The notes under the pieces are model-generated. The model was not told where the DNA came from and did no database searches. It was given only the letters and a program-made list of their open reading frames with translations. Shown here piece by piece: positions 24,415-37,155 of a stretch of 64,000 nt of DNA; the first letter of the stretch is position 1, and each line of letters starts with the position of its first letter. Location: positions 34,247,501-34,311,500 of the forward strand of contig NC_037090.1 in NCBI RefSeq assembly GCF_002994745.2, in the 5' to 3' direction. A program made the position numbers and the translations under genes. This DNA is from Rosa chinensis (Eukaryota; Streptophyta; Magnoliopsida; Rosales; Rosaceae).

Positions 24415-27400
24415 AAAAAAAAAAGTTCATGTATGAAGACGGGAGCAACCAAGCAAAATGGACTGAGCATCATGCAACTCAAGCAACGTCCCAAGCAATT
24501 TAAGCATTTCAAGCTTCTTAGATGTGTAGATAACTTAAAATCAAAATAAAAGTTCACTACTGGAACAAAGCCAAGACTATAACGTTCCTCATTCATGATC
24601 AAGTCACTAGTAAATCATGCAAGTCACAATTCATCACCATGCTAAAAGGAGTTTGAAAACAAAAACAAGCCATTATGCCCAAAGTAACTCAAATATTCTA
24701 AGTTGTTCTAGTGCCGATATCATGGTATTCACTTCCTTGTAGTCCTAAAGCTCTGAAATCAACAACTAGACCCATTTTACTGCTGGGAATAAAAATGATG
24801 TTCAAACACATCCACGAAGAAACTGAACTTTTAGCATGCTAATCTTGTCTAACCATAGAAGAAAAACAATTCAATTCAACGAATTTGAGCAAGCAAAGTA
24901 TTATTCAAACTCAAAGATCAATAAGTACTTGTTCAAGATTCAAGTTTCCATGTGCTACTAATTTCAGATGAGCAAGCATACATGCATACTCTCAAAACCA
25001 AACTTTACACCATAATACTTTCAATATTTGGGTCTACCCCCTTTTACTCAAAATGCCATCCATTCTTATAATCAGACATCTATTTTCATCCTCTTTCATT
25101 TTCTTAGATGAAGAAAATAAACACTTCTAACCATTTTTTATTACCCGTTGTCTTTATTCCCTCTAAGCCAAAATAGCTCATCATCATAATCAACCAAGCA
25201 TACAAACACGTCATTAAAGCTTGTACTAAAGCAATTCCATCAAAAGTTCATACAACAGTTGCAATTCCTACTAAATCCTAATTCAACAATTTCAAGGCAT
25301 GCCAAGCCAGCGATTAGTCAACAAGTAATCGATAGACATGAGAGTATAGCCGGAACATGCTAGCTATATCAAATTAGACCTGAGCTTAAATCTCTATTAT
25401 GTAATTCAAGCAAGAATCACGACCTGCGAGCAAACATGACAGCCTTTATGCATGCATACCTATGGTATTGTGTCACTGCCGTGTTACATGCAAAAGATTG
25501 GTTTTGCTTGAAGTAAGGTATACTTGGGGGCTTGGTGGAAGATGATTCATGATGAAAAGCATAGGCCCATGGTCTATTGATTCACTGGAAAATACTAACT
25601 AGAACTTAAGGCTTCCAAAGCACACTACTGCGGGATCAATTCTATTCACTTTTTTGCTCATTCAAGGCATCATGACTTTGAAATATTTTTTTTTAAGTTC
25701 TTATGATGTTCGAATTATGAAAAATTTATCTACACAATGTCAAACTCATGCTCATGCCAAGCTCATGCTCAAGCCAAGCGGATCCACGGCCAAGAGTAAC
25801 AAGCCACACTTACAAAAGCTTACGCCAAGCAAAAAATATTCTTAAGCATATAATCATATAAACACCAATCATGCCAAGCTTCTCTCTAAGATCGTGCATC
25901 CATTAAAGAACTAACAAGAAGCATAAGAATGCAAGTCACTCCAAGCTCTTATCTAGCAAGATTGTATATGCATCAAAAACCAAATGAGAGTCACACCAAG
26001 CCAATACATCCAAGCTCATTCTTGCTAATGCTAATGCACTCGCATTCGGCCATTGAAGAAACTTGAGGAAGTCACAAGCTCATACCATCATAGCACATGC
26101 CTAAGACATGCCCAAGTATAACGGTCACTAATCGAATCAATTCAAACGAAAACAAGCAAGTGGATATCACACAAGCTCATTCCCTTACCAAGCCAAATTC
26201 CTTTCAGGTCAACAGATTAATCAAGACATATATGCCTGGAGAGTCAAGTAAGACAATGCGAAAAACTAAATTGCCAAACGCTGCTGCAAAAGCAACATGA
26301 ACCACTGCCATGCCATATAATTGAAATCAATAGTCTTTCCAAACCATTTTGTGATGATCTTATTTCGTTAAACCAACATGCTAACTTATTTTTAACCTTA
26401 TCCATACCAAATTTTTTTCTAAACAATCTCTTGCTATTGTGACAACCCCTTATCATGCTAGCTAGACCAAATCTCGATTCTTCTTAAAATGACCAGATCA
26501 AATTTCAACAACCAGAAGCACCTTCCTATCAAGCAACAAATACTTCTAACCCTTTAAACAACCATCATGCCAAGCTAATGCCTAGAACACCTCATGCATA
26601 TGCCAAGCATACAAACTTGTCTCTTTCAAACTAGTGCTTCCACCAAGTAACCATGTGAGAACCATGCAAAACAACTGAACTCATTCTTTTCAATGCCAAT
26701 GTGCTCTCCCTTGATAACTAAAATAATCATGTAGCTACTAGCTCAAGCCATCAAAAGCTCATGCCTAGAATATGCCCAAGCATGACTGTCACAAGTTCAA
26801 TCGAAACAAAAATGAAGCCAAGTATAGATGTTTTTTGTTTTACAATATCAAAGCTAATCAAGCAAGACCAGGCCATGCAAACCACTGCAAATTCAAGCCA
26901 AGCGAATTACTGATATAAGTGTCAGTAACATGATCAGGCCAAACTAAGAAACTTACATATGCCAAGCCAAGCAACGCCATGCTATACCATTCATTTTCAC
27001 AATTATAGCAGTAAAATAGAAGAGGCTCACAAACGGCTTGCAAAAAAGGGCTCTGTTGAGAGAAAATCTGCACACTGTGAGCGTAAATGTCACCCAACAT
27101 AATTTCACTCGTATTCATTTAGTGAATAGAGTTTTAATTATTTCGGGTTCGACCCATTCAAGACAGAATGTGTCTCTTAATTATGTTCCCTTGTTACAGG
27201 AAAATACCCTTTGATTCCATTTATGAAGAAACCAATTGTGGATGTGTGTTTGTCTATTTGTTTTTGCGGCTGCACCCAGATATTTGAATGGGTTGCCTAT
27301 GTACCCTTTGAGAGGGATCAAGCCATTCGTAGTTCAAGATTTCCAATGGGTGAATGACCCATTGGAGGGTATTGCTTTTTGGAATAAGAATAGTGTTTGG

Positions 27401-27449
27401 ACGAATTTGGTGTGAGTGAACCAGGGATTAGATTTGTTTGGGGAGGCTA

Positions 27450-27637
27450 TGACGTTTCCTGGTGTTTCGCGAAATTTGACTGATGCGGTCAGGGATTCGG
27501 ATTGGATGAACCAGGGAGTCAGGGATTTTATTTAGAAAGGCCGTGACGTTTCCTGGTGTTTGGCAGAATTTGACTGATGAGGTCAGGGATTCGGATTGGA
27601 TGAACCAGGGAGTCATGGATTTTATTTGGAATTGTGG
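27450..27637 (+). repeat. Two-copy tandem repeat, about 94 bp period
   Basis: Copies begin TGACGTTTCCTGGTGTTT at 27450 and 27544 and share GGTCAGGGATTCGGATTGG and GAACCAGGGAGTCA. They lie inside the 14.1 kb LTR element. Confidence 0.85.
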
Positions 27638-29097
27638 TTGCATCTAGGAGGTCGCTAGATTGCCTACATACCCTCGGGGAGGGATCAAACCGTTGTAGTT
27701 CTTGAGTTTGTATTTCTGATTTTGCACCAACTTTTGGGTTTGACGGGTGTATGTATTTTTTTTGAACCCGTCAAATGTATTTCTTTTGGACACCCAATTT
27801 GTTAGAGTGTCCTTTGACTTGATCCGGGGACCCGATGTACCAAGCTTTGCAGTGGGCCCAAGGTTTGAAAATGGGCTATATGTTGCCTCTGCTCTTGTCG
27901 ACGAACACATAAACTGGGCTCGAGCTTCAAAGTAAATGGGCTCAAGTAAATAAGTGATTTGGACACCCATTGCGAAGAGTTGAGCTTTACGTCGAGTCAT
28001 TGCATGTCATTTTGACGAATCGGGTTTTCAATTCTGAGCTCAAGATTTGAAGTGAACCCTGTAAACTGGGCTTGCTTCCTTTTCTTTTGTAGGAGGCCCA
28101 ATGACTCGGAATTTTGAGAATCCTGGAAACTCTTCGCTTTCTTCTGAAATTAATTTTAACTTCTATGGTATCCCCTGTTCCATGAAACTTTGTCGCTGGA
28201 CTTGGAAATTAATGGACATATATTTTGTAAATCCATTAACTGTTCTGTCCCATATCAACCTTTGAGAAGTCCTGGATCCTTGTCCCGGAAGCCTTCAAAA
28301 TGCTGCCACTTTGACTTGAGCTTTTATCAAAGAATACACCATGTTCGTGTGGAGATATGAATGGGTAGCATTAATATTAATGCTTGTATGATTATCTTTT
28401 GGCTGAGCAAGTTTGGTTAGGACAAAATTTGCCGCTCAAACTCATCATCTTGCATGTAGTTGACAATTGACCTTTTCTTGTTTTCACTTGTTAATGCTCT
28501 CTGTCGCAAACCACATACTCATTGATCTTTTGGCTGTTCTTCGAGCATTCGGTGAGAACCTCCTATCATTCTGGAGTTCTCTTCCACCAATTAAGTCGGC
28601 CTCTGTTTTGTCTTCTTCCATTATTAAGTCACCGCCTCAAGAAACAAAGCAAAAGCAAAAGTTTAATTATAAAGACTTGCAAGCATCTGGACATTGTCTT
28701 TGTTAATTAACTTGTAGCCATACATTTTTTAATTGCTTTTATATTGATTTCAAAGCATTTGTCTTTTGTATGCAGGCCTTAGTTACTTCTCCACCGTTTG
28801 ATTTTTCAAGTTGGTACCACATGCCAAACAAGAATTAGAGAGCTTGAATTCTTTCCCTGAAGGAGGTGTGATGGCTCTGTTCAATACTTGTAGGAGAAAT
28901 TTGAAACCATGTCAAGTACACCGTCTCTTTTACTTTGAATAGAGAAAAGAGTGCTATAGCACTTTATTATTTTCTCTCATTCACAATTGAAGAGTTGCAA
29001 GCACTTCCATTCCTCTGCTTGTTTCATTCTCCTAAAATTTTGGTAGGAGGACCACGGCAATGTCATCTTAGGAGGAGCTTGAGTCATGCGTGAGCAA

Positions 29098-29290
29098 CAC
29101 CATTTCAAGGGAGATTTGAGCATTGAAACAAGGCTGTTCATGAACAACTGTATCGTTTCGATGCGTTAAGCATTGGAGAGCACCTAAGAGCTGCAAGAAA
29201 CACCATTTCGGCGGAGCTTCGAGCATTGAAACGAGGCTATTCGTGAACAACCATATTGTTTCAATGAGTTAAACATCGTCTTAGAGAGGC
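29098..29290 (+). repeat. Two-copy tandem repeat, about 103 bp period
   Basis: Copies starting CACCATTTC at 29098 and 29201 share GAGCATTGAAAC and GGCT.TTC.TGAACAAC. They are diverged and no gene spans them. Confidence 0.75.
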
Positions 29291-32200
29291 TGGAAAAACT
29301 CCAATGGTTGTGGTTGTTCATGAATGGCCCATCAGAGTTTGCAAACTCCATACGAGATGGTCATTCTCTTCTGGATCAATTGAAGGCAGGGAAGCAGACT
29401 TCTTTTCCTGTTATGAGCATCGTCTAGGAAATTTCATAAGAGAAAAATAACCATGGATGCAGCTGTATACCTGCAACTTTTCTTTTCTTCCTCTGGTAGC
29501 GGAACTTGGACCTTCCTTCTCTATCTCTTCTCTATTGCTTTGCTGCGTCTTTTTCTCTTGCTCTGTATTTCTGTATTTCTTTTTTTCCTGCTCTCCTCTA
29601 TGTACTTTTCTGCTCTAGCCCCCCTGCTGCGTATTTCTGTTATGCTCTCTTTATTTCTCCTCATCCCGTCTCTTTGTTGTAAGCCTTCTTTTATAGACTT
29701 AATGATCAGCTGGTCATGAGGATTGGTTTAATTCAAATTTGAATCAATCCTTATCAATATGTGGATGACTCTCTAATTCAAATAAGATGACCAACCACCG
29801 TAAAGCTTGGGGTTACTTCTTTATTTGAACAAACAACCTTGACCTACTTTTGAATGTGCAAGAGGCTAGGTAGAGATTATCCAACACCAGTCTTCCTCGA
29901 AGTTGTTGAATATAATAGAGTCCAGTTTGATCATATTTTCTTTGTATCTTGAGCATATAGCAATTTGAATTTTTGAATGGCCTAAGCCACCGAATTTGTT
30001 GAGAGTGTCCCAAGGCTATATGCGTCTGCAGATTTCATCCCGTTTGACCACTTCTTACTAAAAGTGTTGTGCTTTTATTTGTCAAAGCACTTAACAAAAT
30101 TATAAGAATAAGGACCCCATTTGAAAATTAAACCTGTAAATTTTCTGTCTCAACAGGCTCATAAAGGCAGGTTACATTACAATCCCAGCAACAAAACAAA
30201 GTATGTGATAACTGCAGCAATTAAAACAAGCCCCAACAAAACATGCCATGTAAATTCATGTTATATCACTGTTAAATTCAATTCTTGACAAGCAATATCC
30301 ATATTCATATACATTCAATCAATCATGGTGATTATTGAGCAAATTCAAAACCCAACAGCAAGCATAAAGAGTTCACCACCAGGAGAAAAGACCAACCGAT
30401 GTTTCAATTGCATTTAAGAATACAACTTTAAACAATCAAATGCAAGCATATCTCACGAGAAGATTCTTATATTGATGCTTACCTGGATATAATGAAGAAC
30501 CACAATGCAGCGATTTAGCCTATTATGCTAATTCCTAGCAGCCAATTAAAGCAATGACAAAGCTAGCACCATCGCAATAAAGTCAAGGTTGTGTGTGATC
30601 AGTGCGTTACCACAGCTACTATAAGTCATACAAATCCACAGAGAGCATGCTCAAATAAGTAAGCAAGCCAAAGTCAAGCCACAAAGAAATCTTATATAAA
30701 TGAAAATTCTACATGAAAGCATCTATTGATGTAGAAGATAACACCAAGCAAGATATAGCAAAAAAATGTATGTGACTCAGATATGCTAGTCAGGCACATG
30801 ATCATGCAAATCTGTGACAATGAAGGAAAAGCAAGCTAAGCAATTTAAGCAAAAAAAAAAAAAAATTAGTTTCCGTGATCAGGTTAAAACTCACTTCATT
30901 GCTGTGTTCCAAGCTTCCACCATTTATTGACATTTAGTTTATCATCAGAATTGATACTCTCATATCCTGTGTCATTGGCCTCTACTACTCCACTGCTGAA
31001 ACAAAAGCTGCCGTAATCAATTTTATCAAGTCAGAGTTCAAGCACAAAGTATCTCATTTGAACCAAAAAAAAATGTGGAAAAGTCATAAGCACAAGCATT
31101 TACGATCCAACAAGCATTATACAAACTTTCACATGCTATGATTTCAACATCAAGCATACTCTCAACTCAAGTTCCAACCCGCCATAGATTTTTGCTCTAA
31201 CACCCATGCATATACAGATCCAAATATTGTTACCCATACAAAATTTAGCAACCAAAGTCATACTCTAAGCCTTCACTACTCTACACAAGCATCTACAGTC
31301 ATACTTCAACATCAAGCATCTACATATCCAATCTATCACCAAATTTAGTGCCCATTCTTCACATTAAGTATTACCATTTAAATGTCCCGTTTATATCAAG
31401 TTCTAATTAAAAGCCCAAAATCTTGAACCCAACCTATTAATTTCTCTCTTGAAGCATCACACAGAAAATCATACCTGATTTTCTAGAAAAAAAAAAAATC
31501 ATTGCTGAGATGGATCTAGCATAAGGTGTAGAGGCAAACAAGAAATCAATGAAATCTGAGGCCAAATATGTCTAAACCCTATATGAGGTGGCAATCACGA
31601 GAAATTTCATGTTTAATACATGGCATATTAGCCTAACTCTATGAACAAATATGTCATGCCAAATCCATGCTAATGCCAAGTTTGTGCTCATGCCACTCAA
31701 ACATCATGCCCAACACTTGCTCATGCTAAGCTCATGCTCAAGCCAAGCAGATCCACAACCAAGAGAAACACGCCAATATTTAAACAAGCTTATGCTAAGC
31801 AAAAGTAATTTAAGAGTACAAGCATTAGACATGCATACACAAGCCATGCCAAGCTCCTGTCTTAAGGTCATGCATCTACCATAGAACATATGAGGGCCAT
31901 GCGAAGCAACCAAGCTCATTCTTTTTAATACTGACTCCCTCTAAAAATACTAAGATGGCCACAAGCTCAAGCTACCAAAGCACACACCCAAGCAAAGCTA
32001 CTACATGCCTCTAAGCAAACAAAAGTAAAAACAAAAATCAGCCATGCAAAGAAAGACTTTTCATACTAACTTGAAGTTGTATTAAAAAAAAAATATTATC
32101 TGGAAGCTAAGGACAGACTTCTATCAAGCAAAAGCTATAGGCTGAGCAAGTCAAGCAATTCATCCTCGGTATTGTTAAACAAAGTCAATGATAATATGAT

Positions 32201-33304
32201 TTTTATATATGCCAAGCTACATGCCATTCGTACTCCAAAGAACCAAGCAAAACTAAAACCACCATGGCCAAGCTAAGCTAAGCAACAAGATTTATAGGGT
32301 AAATCAAGCCAATTTAATACTATGCTGTATCATGCTTCATTGCAATCACGACATTAAAAAATACAAGCCACAGCAAAGCATACTATACAAAGTGATGCCT
32401 ATAATCAAAGTAAGCAATTCAGTCATACATAAGAGTGAAGTGAATCAGCAAAGTGTTAGAGGAAGCATAAAATTTTCAGATTTCCAGCAAACCGGTTCAC
32501 AATTTTGTTCCTAAGATGGTATATTTAAGTGGTAGGGCTTGATGACAAGAAATTCAAATGCAGTATCAAGAGTTATTCTCATTCAGTCAGTTGCCAACAT
32601 TGTTGAACAAATTCACATCACAGCAGCAAATCAATATCGCTGAAGCAACAAGCAATCACGGCAGCAAATTGATGCAAAAACTAAAATACGCGAAACGCAA
32701 CAAATCAATCACAGCAACAAATTAATGTCGCTGAAGCAACAAGCAATAACAGTAGCAAATTGATAACGCAAGAACCAAAATACGCTATAACACAGCTATT
32801 GTCATTGCTAAAATAGAAAAAGGGAGAAAGATTGGGATAAGGGGGGAATGAGAAGCCTATACCCAGCAGAAGAAAGTTCGACCTAGCAAGCCTATAGAGC
32901 AATCTTCATTCCATTCCTTTTTCCCAGGCGCAAAATCTGATCAAGAAGCCTAAAGATACTCTACCACATGCTTGACGCAATCAATATGTTCTGCAGGAGA
33001 ATAAGGAGGTCGTGAACATGATTTCTCATATCAAAAAATTGTGAAGCAAGACAAGCTCCTTTCCCTCAAAATTAAAAAAACTGACTTTTGAGAAGAAAGA
33101 CATCTTGTGAAACCAAAAGATGAGAAAGGCATAATGAGTTTCACGAGCCAAGACCACTTTCCTAAAAGAAAGGTGATTGGAGGTTGGACTCTTTTCTTCT
33201 GGGAGTCCGACGATAAAAAGCATTTGTTTTTCAAGCTGAATAAGTCGTAGCTCATATTCAGAGGATTTGCAAGCCAATATATCACGCAATGAGTCTTCGG
33301 ATTT

Positions 33305-33345
33305 GATTATGTAGCCCGCAACATGTTTGCACGACCTACATAATC
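33305..33345 (+). other. Perfect 10 bp inverted repeat abutting the polypurine tract
   Basis: GATTATGTAG (33305-33314) and CTACATAATC (33336-33345) form a stem with a 21-base loop, immediately upstream of the AAGGGGGCTAA tract. A hairpin here could affect plus-strand priming or RNA 3' processing; that is inference. Confidence 0.7.
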
Positions 33346-33356
33346 AAGGGGGCTAA

Positions 33357-34421
33357 TGTTGACACCCAAAGATCCAGCTAACAAGCCCAATTCATGCCTT
33401 AAGCCCAATTCATATTTCGAGGCGAATTACACCCGCAAACATCATGCCACGCACGTGGACCCAAGCCATATTCATGCACTTGGGGCTTACAAGATTGGGT
33501 GTGGTGTGGAAGGTTATGAAAAAGTATGAACCCATTGTTAGTTTTAGACACTAGTAATTTTGGACTTGGGAACCAAAATTCAAGCCGAGTCTAATCCTAA
33601 CATGGGTAAGTGAAGAAGAGAGAGAGCCCAAAAGCCCAAGCCCAAATCCTTTAAAACCAAATAAAATAGTAAATGTTAAACATAGGATTCTTGATCCCAG
33701 CAGCATAACATAATCCCATAGAGGAACATAATCCCAGCAGCACAGCAAAAATTCTGGGATTGCAATCTTACGAGTAGATTTAAGCAGCGGGAATCCTGCA
33801 ATAGTAATTCCAGCAGCAGATTTCACTACAGAAATCCTAGATAGGAATCCCAACAGCAAATCTTAGGGATTATGATCACAACCATATGCCAAAGGCAGCA
33901 AGAGTAATGAGGCATCATGACTCAACTCTTATAAATTCAGAGTTCTTGCTGCTACAAGAGGGGAATACAGAAGCAACCCCAAAGAAATCCACATGCAAAG
34001 CAAACCCAAGCAATTCCGCAATACTTATTCCAGAAACATGTAGGCAAACACAGAAACAAAACCAAGCAATTTCCTCCAACACCTATCCTAAAAACCCATT
34101 TCCAATCCAAAAACTCATCAACCACAATCCGAATCCAAGCTTTCATGGCTGCTGTAAATCTCTCATCTTCACTACAAATCATGCTTTTCTAGCTCCCACA
34201 CCATATGCATCTTGCCAAGCCTCTTTTGAAATGATCAATTCACTGCCGTGCATAAACAAGGAGCTTTCGGGAAGAACACAACAACAAGATTCCTAGGATT
34301 CTTAGGTCCTTTGAAGTTTGCTGGCCTAGTCTTCGCTGACTCAGACAAAGGGGCAAAGTTTTGGATCCTTACCCATGAATATCCACTGTCATACAACTCC
34401 AATCAAAAGTGCCTCTACAGG
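33357..34421 (+). repeat. 3' LTR of the 14.1 kb element
   Basis: It has intact TG...CA ends, is preceded by the purine tract and is followed by GGAGG. Confidence 0.87.
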
Positions 34422-34426
34422 AGGTT

Positions 34427-34640
34427 GAAGGGTTGGCAGAGGTGGTGGCGGTACCGGCGGCATTAGGACTCGGAGCTCTCAACAAGAACGCAGATCAGGT
34501 GAGGTTTGATTCGAGTCCGGATGTGTCGATTTCGTCGCTCGGGGCTCTGAACCAATTGTTACTGAATTAGGGTTTGATTGATTGTGTGTGGGTGCTGCCA
34601 AATGTGGCCAATAATAGAGCCTGCAGATATTGAAGGTCTG
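34427..34640 (+). pseudogene. Second captured fragment in the outer Pack-MULE
   Basis: Right of the 14.1 kb element the MULE interior resumes. A frame reading VEGLAEVVAVPAALGLGALN and then LNKNADQVRFDSS runs to a stop near 34567. It continues the sequence broken at 11268. It is GC-rich and exon-like but not recognised, and does not look like RRP6. It may be a fusion of two captured genes. Confidence 0.4.
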
Positions 34641-34686
34641 TGGATTGGAACCAGAGGAGGAGGAGAGAGCCGGAAGAAGAAGAGGT

Positions 34687-34752
34687 AAGAAGAAGAAGAA
34701 GAAGAAGAAGAAGAGAAAAAAAAAGAAAAAAAAACAGAGAGAGAGAGAGAGA
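34687..34752 (+). repeat. GAA and GA microsatellites
   Basis: AGA/GAA units run from 34687 to 34714, followed by an A-rich stretch and a GAGA run to about 34752, just inside the right inverted end of the outer MULE. Confidence 0.85.
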
Positions 34753-35479
34753 TTTTATTTAAAGTAATTGAGGCCTTGAGGGTATAATAGACTTTTTAAG
34801 AGGAAAACAACTGCCACGTTAGCAAGATAACGGAGTATTTGACGAATGTTTGACGATAGGGACTAATTGGGAGGAAATTGGGAGTTCAGAGACTTTTTAG
34901 GTGAAATTTGAAGGTCAGGGACTGAAACGATGAAACCCTATAAGTATAGGAACTAAACAGTATTTAATCCTTTATTTTATGTTATTTACATTCTTGCACT
35001 TATTAAGAAAATCATTAAAAAAAAAAAAGACATCAATAGAGCGCTTGAATCTAGTAAACGAGTTTTTTGACATTCATGCGTTTCTTTGTTCGTACCCATA
35101 TTGAATCAAGTCATCAGGGTAACACCTTGCACTTTGATTTTGTCTTTACTATAACTTGTGAATATTTGCATCCGATAAACTTATCAATAGTCACTCGCAC
35201 TTTCACTTTCACTCACCGAGTTACATAGCACAAAGCCTCCTACTGGTAAGGCCGATCCATGGTAAAATCCTTGCATCCAAGGTAGAGAGAACCCCACAAT
35301 CAATTTATTAGAAGTCAGATCGGCTCAAGATCTACAAACAGAATAAAACTTCGCTTGGTCTCTAGGCCGCAAGTTGGAACACCGGCACACATGTCACCAA
35401 TCCAGAAGGACAGTTGTAAGCCAAAGAAGCCCTTGGGCCAGTGACCTGTGGCTGAGAAGATTTTTGAGCGAATATTTTT

Positions 35480-37080
35480 GGCAGGACCACACTAGATGAA
35501 TGTTATCGGATCCCTACGCCAAATCTAGAGGGAATCGTTGTTACAGGTGTAAGCAACAAGGCCATACCTCTTTTTCTTGTCCAAACAGTTGCCTCAAGAG
35601 ATCCCATTGTACCAATGTCAAGTCTCCTAATGACATTAGTCCAACCATCAGTTTCAATGTCAAGCGGGATCTCTACGACAAGAGGAATTCTGGCACATCC
35701 TACATCATCAGTTACCACGACCGCCACAGTAGTGTCAGCCTCCACTACAGCGGGTCATCCATCTTTTAGTCAGCAGCAATAGTCAGATATTGTCCATACC
35801 TTGGGGACAACAAATAGAGATGATTTTACAACCCCAGCTAGTAGTCGGCTGTATGTTCCTTTAGCATATCCATAGGGTCTACCACTAGGATATACAGCTC
35901 CTTACGAATCAGTCAGTGTGCCAGTAACTACAGCCACTACCGGATCATTCCCTTGGAAATTCTCTCCAAGCTATAATCCAATGTACGAACCATTTAATGC
36001 GTTTGCAGTAGTTAGTATAGGTCTGACTCCTTGGAGCATGCCATCAGGATTTAAGCCATTATGTGAACCAACACCTACAACTACACCAACAATAGTTGTA
36101 ACTGATGTATCCTGGCAAGATCTTAACAATGACGTCGACAACATTAACGATGGAATCGGCCGGCTAGGTCGAAGACTTGAGAATTATTTTGTTCGACTTG
36201 GCCACAATTTGGATAATGGCTTGGGTCAAAATTGACAATGGGATCGGCCAGCTAGGCCGAAATTTTGATAATAGTTTTGGCCAACTCAACAAAAATATGG
36301 GAGTCCAATTAGAGATGATGAATGCTTAGTTGCGCTGGTTTCAAACTGGATCTGGAACACAAATGCCCCACAACAATCAAAGGCAGCTGGACTTGGTCTT
36401 TTGAGCAAGGGTAGAGCAATCAGAAGCAACAAGTACCACCTCTAACTGGAAAGTCTGCATCAATGCCTATAAGACCAACCACGACCGTTCATCCTCTAAG
36501 TTAGGAGCAGTCAGCTCAACAAGTGTTAGCTCAACAAGCTTTTTCTGGTGGACAATACAGGCAATCAGAATCTTATATACCAGTTTCCATAGCCTTAGAA
36601 CCACGTAGCTCATCAAGCCCTCAACCAAAATAATGTTGCATGTCACGTTTACCCTCTCAATCAACACGTATTTGAGTAGCAACATACTACTGGTCCGCAG
36701 CCATGGCTATCCCAAGCGGCGAGTCAGAGGTATGGTTAAAAAATTCCCCTGCATCACAATCCAACATATCATGGGGATCTTGGAATTCAATGGCAGCCTG
36801 TTCAGAACCAGCAACAACTATTGCAACCTAGACATGGCGAGCATAATAGACTTGTGCTCTTCAATGAAGTTTAGAACTTCGTAGAAGGCATGGCAGGTGA
36901 TTTGCGTCAGAAGGTAGATAGACCTACTTATACGAAGCCATACCCACCTCCTAATGATCAAGTTCCCTTATCGACTCGATATCGTGTCCCAGCATTACAT
37001 TTGTTTTCTAGGGATGCTTATTAGTCCAAAAGATGTTCGCTCAAAAATTGTATTGGCCATATGTCACTGGGCCGAGGGCA
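35480..37080 (+). pseudogene. Decayed Ty3/gypsy gag region
   Basis: A CCHC zinc knuckle (C-YR-C-KQQG-H-TSFS-C) is encoded near 35540-35580. Downstream, 35918-36235 encodes a 105-codon segment rich in P, T and S. Near 36875-37010 a frame reads FVEGMAGDLRQKVDRPTYTK then PYPPP and YRVPALHLFSRD, which resembles the start of a plant Ty3/gypsy gag domain. Several stops and frame changes intervene and no protease or RT follows. The knuckle normally lies C-terminal to gag, so its position upstream implies rearrangement or two different element copies. Confidence 0.55.
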
Positions 37081-37143
37081 TCTTTAGCTCACACGTGTCC
37101 TTCTGGCTTGGTAACGCGTGCGCAGGCGTGCCAACTCACGGCC

Positions 37144-37155
37144 GGGGGGGGGGGG
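37144..37155 (+). repeat. Poly-G tract (12 G)
   Basis: An uninterrupted G run in decayed repeat DNA. Its length may be an assembly estimate. Confidence 0.8.

Larger units (their letters stand above)
24415..33304. other. Non-coding interior of the 14.1 kb element
   Basis: 24.4-26.9 kb and 30.2-33.0 kb are AC-rich, with many diverged CATGCCAAGC / CTCATGC phrases. 27060-27960 is the inverted relative of 4870-5870. 27450-27637 is a two-copy tandem repeat of about 94 bp, and 29098-29290 another of about 103 bp. No gene is supported; the open frames here are short and not conserved. Confidence 0.5.
20310..34421 (+). mobile_element. Large non-coding LTR retrotransposon (14.1 kb)
   Basis: LTRs at 20310-21343 and 33357-34421 share their start (TGTTGACACCC in the 3' copy, first bases changed to TCTTGAC in the 5' copy) and their end (AGTGCCTCTACA/ATA). 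The duplication GGAGG lies at 20305-20309 and 34422-34426. The primer site TGGCGACTCCACTGGGGAC (21347-21365) resembles that of Ogre/Tat-type Ty3 elements (tRNA-Arg). The purine tract AAGGGGGCTAA (33346-33356) adjoins the 3' LTR. The 12 kb interior shows no gag-pol; much of it is AC-rich with many CCAAGC/CATGC repeats. It hosts a MULE at 22724-24414. The LTRs differ by indels (about 25 bp missing near 21180) and many substitutions, so it is older than the 9 kb element. Confidence 0.85.
9676..34970. mobile_element. Pack-MULE hosting nested retrotransposons
   Basis: The ends at 9676 and 34970 are diverged inverted repeats of about 160 bp. Both carry TTTCAGTCC and AATTTCCTCCCAATT in inverted orientation. 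They are flanked by the 9 bp direct repeat TTTATTTTA at 9667-9675 and 34971-34979, the target size of Mutator-like elements. Removing the nested TRIM, 9 kb LTR element and 14.1 kb LTR element leaves roughly 1.5 kb of original interior. That interior contains an RRP6-like exon set and a second unidentified fragment. No transposase is present, so it depended on an autonomous MULE. The outer element must predate the retrotransposons inside it. Confidence 0.75.

Noticed and set aside
24415..26900. CRISPR-like spacing of CATGCCAAGC phrases
   Set aside because: The phrases are irregular in spacing and sequence, there are no unique spacers of constant length, and the DNA is a plant retroelement interior.
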